From contig NZ_OY781939.1 in assembly GCF_963677315.1 (NCBI RefSeq), positions 1,426,001 through 1,490,000 on the forward strand: 64,000 nucleotides of DNA, in the 5' to 3' direction. The position numbers and the translations under genes are program-made. Each line of letters begins with the position of its first letter. Within the stretch, counting starts at the first letter, position 1. Below the pieces are notes generated by a model. The model did not search any database, had not been told where the DNA came from, and was given only the letters and a program-made list of their open reading frames with translations. The stretch comes from an uncultured Sphaerochaeta sp. (GTDB lineage: Bacteria; Spirochaetota; Spirochaetia; Sphaerochaetales; Sphaerochaetaceae). Shown piece after piece: positions 62,365 through 64,000 of this stretch.

Positions 62365-62424
62365 CAAAAATCAAGGATACTGGAGTATGGGGAGAGACTG
62401 GCAGGGTTTCTCCCCTCTCTGTAG

Positions 62425-62643
62425 AATCTGAGGTATGAAATCCATTTGTTGGTACGGATGTTTGGCAACAGAGATTTCTCTTCATTCTGGAATGTCCCCT
62501 TTGCCACCTTTGAGGTTCCTTTAGAGGAGAAGGGCATCATTGGGGTAAGTATTCTCAAGCAGGTCATCAGTACAGGTTCCTATGCCAAGACAAAGCATGT
62601 GTTACAGTCCAAGTTGATTCCGAGGCAGAGTAGCAGGGATTGA
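62425..62643 (+). pseudogene. LacI-family regulator remnant (C-terminal part)
   Basis: Directly behind cassette copy 2, an open frame with no credible start reads FGNRDFSSFWNVPFATFEVP, then EEKG and a tail ending KLIPRQSS. This is the pattern of the C-terminal effector domain of LacI regulators (GFDN...PPLTT...P...G...LI.RQSS). The N-terminal ~270 residues, including the DNA-binding domain, are missing. The frame begins after a TAG at 62422, only 6 bases beyond the repeat edge. The cassette probably replaced the 5' part of this gene. Confidence 0.65.
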
Positions 62644-62662
62644 GATAACATTCTATCTAAGG

Positions 62663-63772
62663 TTACATCCCAACTCTCTCAATCGCCCGCATATACGCTT
62701 CTACAATGACCTGCCGGTTGAATTCTTTCTCTACTTTCTTTCTTCCGGCAAGTCCCATCTCTCTCTTTTTCTCATAGGGAATAGCAACGAATTTCTCAAT
62801 TGCTAAAATTAATGATTCAGTTGATCGTGGCTCGAACATGATCCCGGATACTCCATCATCGAATGTTTCTCTACACCCAATGTGGTTCGTAGAGAGTACA
62901 GGACGCCCACAGGCAGCTCCTTCCAGAAGTACATTCGCAATGCCTTCCAGATGGTAGGAAGGGAGTACTACGGCATGGCTACTCTTGATTAATGCATGTA
63001 TATCCTTCTGGAATCCAAGATAAGAACCAGCTCCAGTCTCTCCATAAGCTTTAAGCTGCGCCTCATACTCATCTTCTCCAATGAAACCAGCAATATTACA
63101 GGTAACATTAGGATGCATTTGGTGAATTTTAATTGCCGCTGCCATCATCTCCTCGATGCCCTTATCTTTAATGATTCTAGCAATGAAGATGAGTCTGATA
63201 GTCCCATCATCCTCTGGATACTCCTCCAAGGGATGGCGAGCAAGATTGACTCCGGAGCCTGGAATCAGTACTGATTGCTCTTTGTTGGTTATCTTATGGT
63301 CCAAGAAATAATTCAAGTCACGCTCATTTTGCAGAAATACCGTACTCGCTCGCTTGAAAGCAATACGAAGCAATCTTTGGATTGTTGATTGCAGAACCCC
63401 CTTACCCATCAAAGCTTTTCCTAGCCCTGTCATGTTGGCAATTTGAGGGGCATGCAACATTCTACATACCAATCCCCCATAGATGTTTGCCTTAATCGTA
63501 TAGGTGAGAACCACATGAGGTTGTACTTGTTTAATCATCCGCACATATTTTAGAAGGAGTGCCAGATTTGAGAATGGATTTTTTCCTCGCGGAGTAAACT
63601 CAGTTGGATAAAAGGTGCACCCTAATTCTTCAAAAAAATCAACTCGGTCATTGGAGGGAGCCGAGAGCGACACAGAGAAACCTTCCTTGAGCAATCGCTC
63701 AATTGTTTCAAGTCTCAACGTATATAAGTAATCTACATCATTGGATAGGATGAGAATGGTTTTATTCTTCAT
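62663..63772 (-). CDS. Glycosyltransferase family 4 protein
   Basis: GT-B-fold enzyme of 369 residues that transfers a sugar from a nucleotide donor in capsule, O-antigen or glycolipid synthesis. N-terminal ILILSNDVDYLYTLRLETIERL and TYTIKANIYGGLVCR precede a glycine-rich IPGSGVNL near residue 180. The C-terminal donor site shows LIFIARIIKDKGIEEMM near residue 203 and VVLPSYHLEGIANVLLEGAACGRPV near residue 280. Two glutamates of the usual EX7E motif are visible there. The order ATG 63772 or TTG 63790 is open. It resembles WbpL-partner or galactosyl/N-acetylgalactosaminyl transferases, which is not proved. An unrecognised gene lies 30 bases upstream on the same strand. Confidence 0.87.
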   Translation of the reverse strand: MKNKTILILSNDVDYLYTLRLETIERLLKEGFSVSLSAPSNDRVDFFEELGCTFYPTEFTPRGKNPFSNLALLLKYVRMIKQVQPHVVLTYTIKANIYGGLVCRMLHAPQIANMTGLGKALMGKGVLQSTIQRLLRIAFKRASTVFLQNERDLNYFLDHKITNKEQSVLIPGSGVNLARHPLEEYPEDDGTIRLIFIARIIKDKGIEEMMAAAIKIHQMHPNVTCNIAGFIGEDEYEAQLKAYGETGAGSYLGFQKDIHALIKSSHAVVLPSYHLEGIANVLLEGAACGRPVLSTNHIGCRETFDDGVSGIMFEPRSTESLILAIEKFVAIPYEKKREMGLAGRKKVEKEFNRQVIVEAYMRAIERVGM

Positions 63773-63802
63773 ATCAGTATCGTACTCCAAAAATACATCA
63801 TT

Positions 63803-64000
63803 TCACACAGCTCGCTTATTATATCCAGAATGGAAGCTGTCTTTCATACATTCTGGTTCTAGCACCCCTATTTTCTCGTTCTTCCAATTAGCTTCTTTAT
63901 ATGAAATTTTAAATGTAAATATGGAATCAACAATGATGGTGATACCTTTAGCAGAAAGTAATTGGCTCGCACCATGGAAGATGACTGCTTCATCGTGTTC
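63803..64000 (-). CDS. C-terminal end of an unrecognised gene, cut by window edge
   Basis: A minus-strand frame is open from the window end for 65 codons to a TGA at 63805-63803. It begins HDEAVIFHGASQLLSAKGITI and ends SGYNKRAV. The product is soluble in appearance and rich in lysine and isoleucine. It lies 30 bases before the glycosyltransferase gene, in the same direction, so a role in surface polysaccharide synthesis is plausible. I cannot name the family. Confidence 0.5.
   Translation of the reverse strand, partial: EHDEAVIFHGASQLLSAKGITIIVDSIFTFKISYKEANWKNEKIGVLEPECMKDSFHSGYNKRAV

Larger units (their letters stand above)
60148..62416 (+). repeat. Direct repeat copy 2: cutC-M81 cassette
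   Basis: Second copy of the 2,269-bp cassette, the same orientation as 49252-51520. Differences are patchy: none in the first ~245 bases, clusters near 60396-60412, 60993-61017 and 61729-61793, and only about three in the last ~600. No insertion-sequence ends or target-site duplications were seen at either border. Confidence 0.95.

Overview
The window looks like chromosomal DNA of a free-living, saccharolytic anaerobe of the Spirochaetota, most like Sphaerochaeta. That assignment is an inference. It rests on binding-protein leader peptides ending in AGG or AQG, a FabV-type enoyl reductase in a fab operon, an oxygen-independent sulfatase maturase, and the very high density of carbohydrate ABC importers with LacI-type regulators. 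No rRNA, tRNA, CRISPR array, transposase or integrase was seen.

Layout. 1-2551: end of a fatty-acid synthesis operon (fabF fragment, fabZ, fabV) with a terminator. 2707-9179: LacI regulator, then a sugar ABC importer, an AGE-family epimerase and a PHP-domain hydrolase. 9437-12368: importer of the NMT1/SsuABC type with an HD-domain protein. 12517-12942: a small lipoprotein gene that seems frameshifted. 13072-19804 (minus): BMP-type nucleoside importer, guanine/8-oxoguanine deaminase-like amidohydrolase and a MerR regulator, read from one MerR-type promoter. 19942-21811 (minus): otnK and otnC. 21918-25714 (minus): paired chromate-transporter halves, an anaerobic sulfatase maturase, and an AlbA_2-domain regulator preceded by four phased direct repeats. 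26083-28117: a second AGE epimerase and a divergent AAC(3)-family protein. 28134-33560 (minus): sugar importer, FAD oxidoreductase and LacI regulator. 33689-40135: ZIP metal transporter, methyltransferase, two small unknown proteins, UDP-glucose dehydrogenase, a nitrilase-family amidase and a mannitol dehydrogenase-family protein.

40348-51468 looks like a sulfated-fucan or fucosylated-glycan locus: membrane AraC regulator, sulfatase, LplABC-type importer and a divergent GH29 fucosidase, followed by cutC and an M81 metallopeptidase gene. 51792-53262 is a decayed AAA ATPase/RloB defence pair. 53478-60162 is a second LplABC-type importer with its own LacI regulator and an unusual glycosidase-like protein. 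It is followed by a second, nearly identical copy of the GC-rich cutC-M81 cassette (repeats 49252-51520 and 60148-62416). The second copy abuts the 3' remnant of a LacI gene. 62663-64000 (minus) holds a glycosyltransferase and the end of an unrecognised gene.

The features most worth following are the duplicated cutC-M81 cassette, each copy translationally coupled to a different glycan operon; the MerR-controlled purine operon; and the phased repeats before the AlbA_2 gene.
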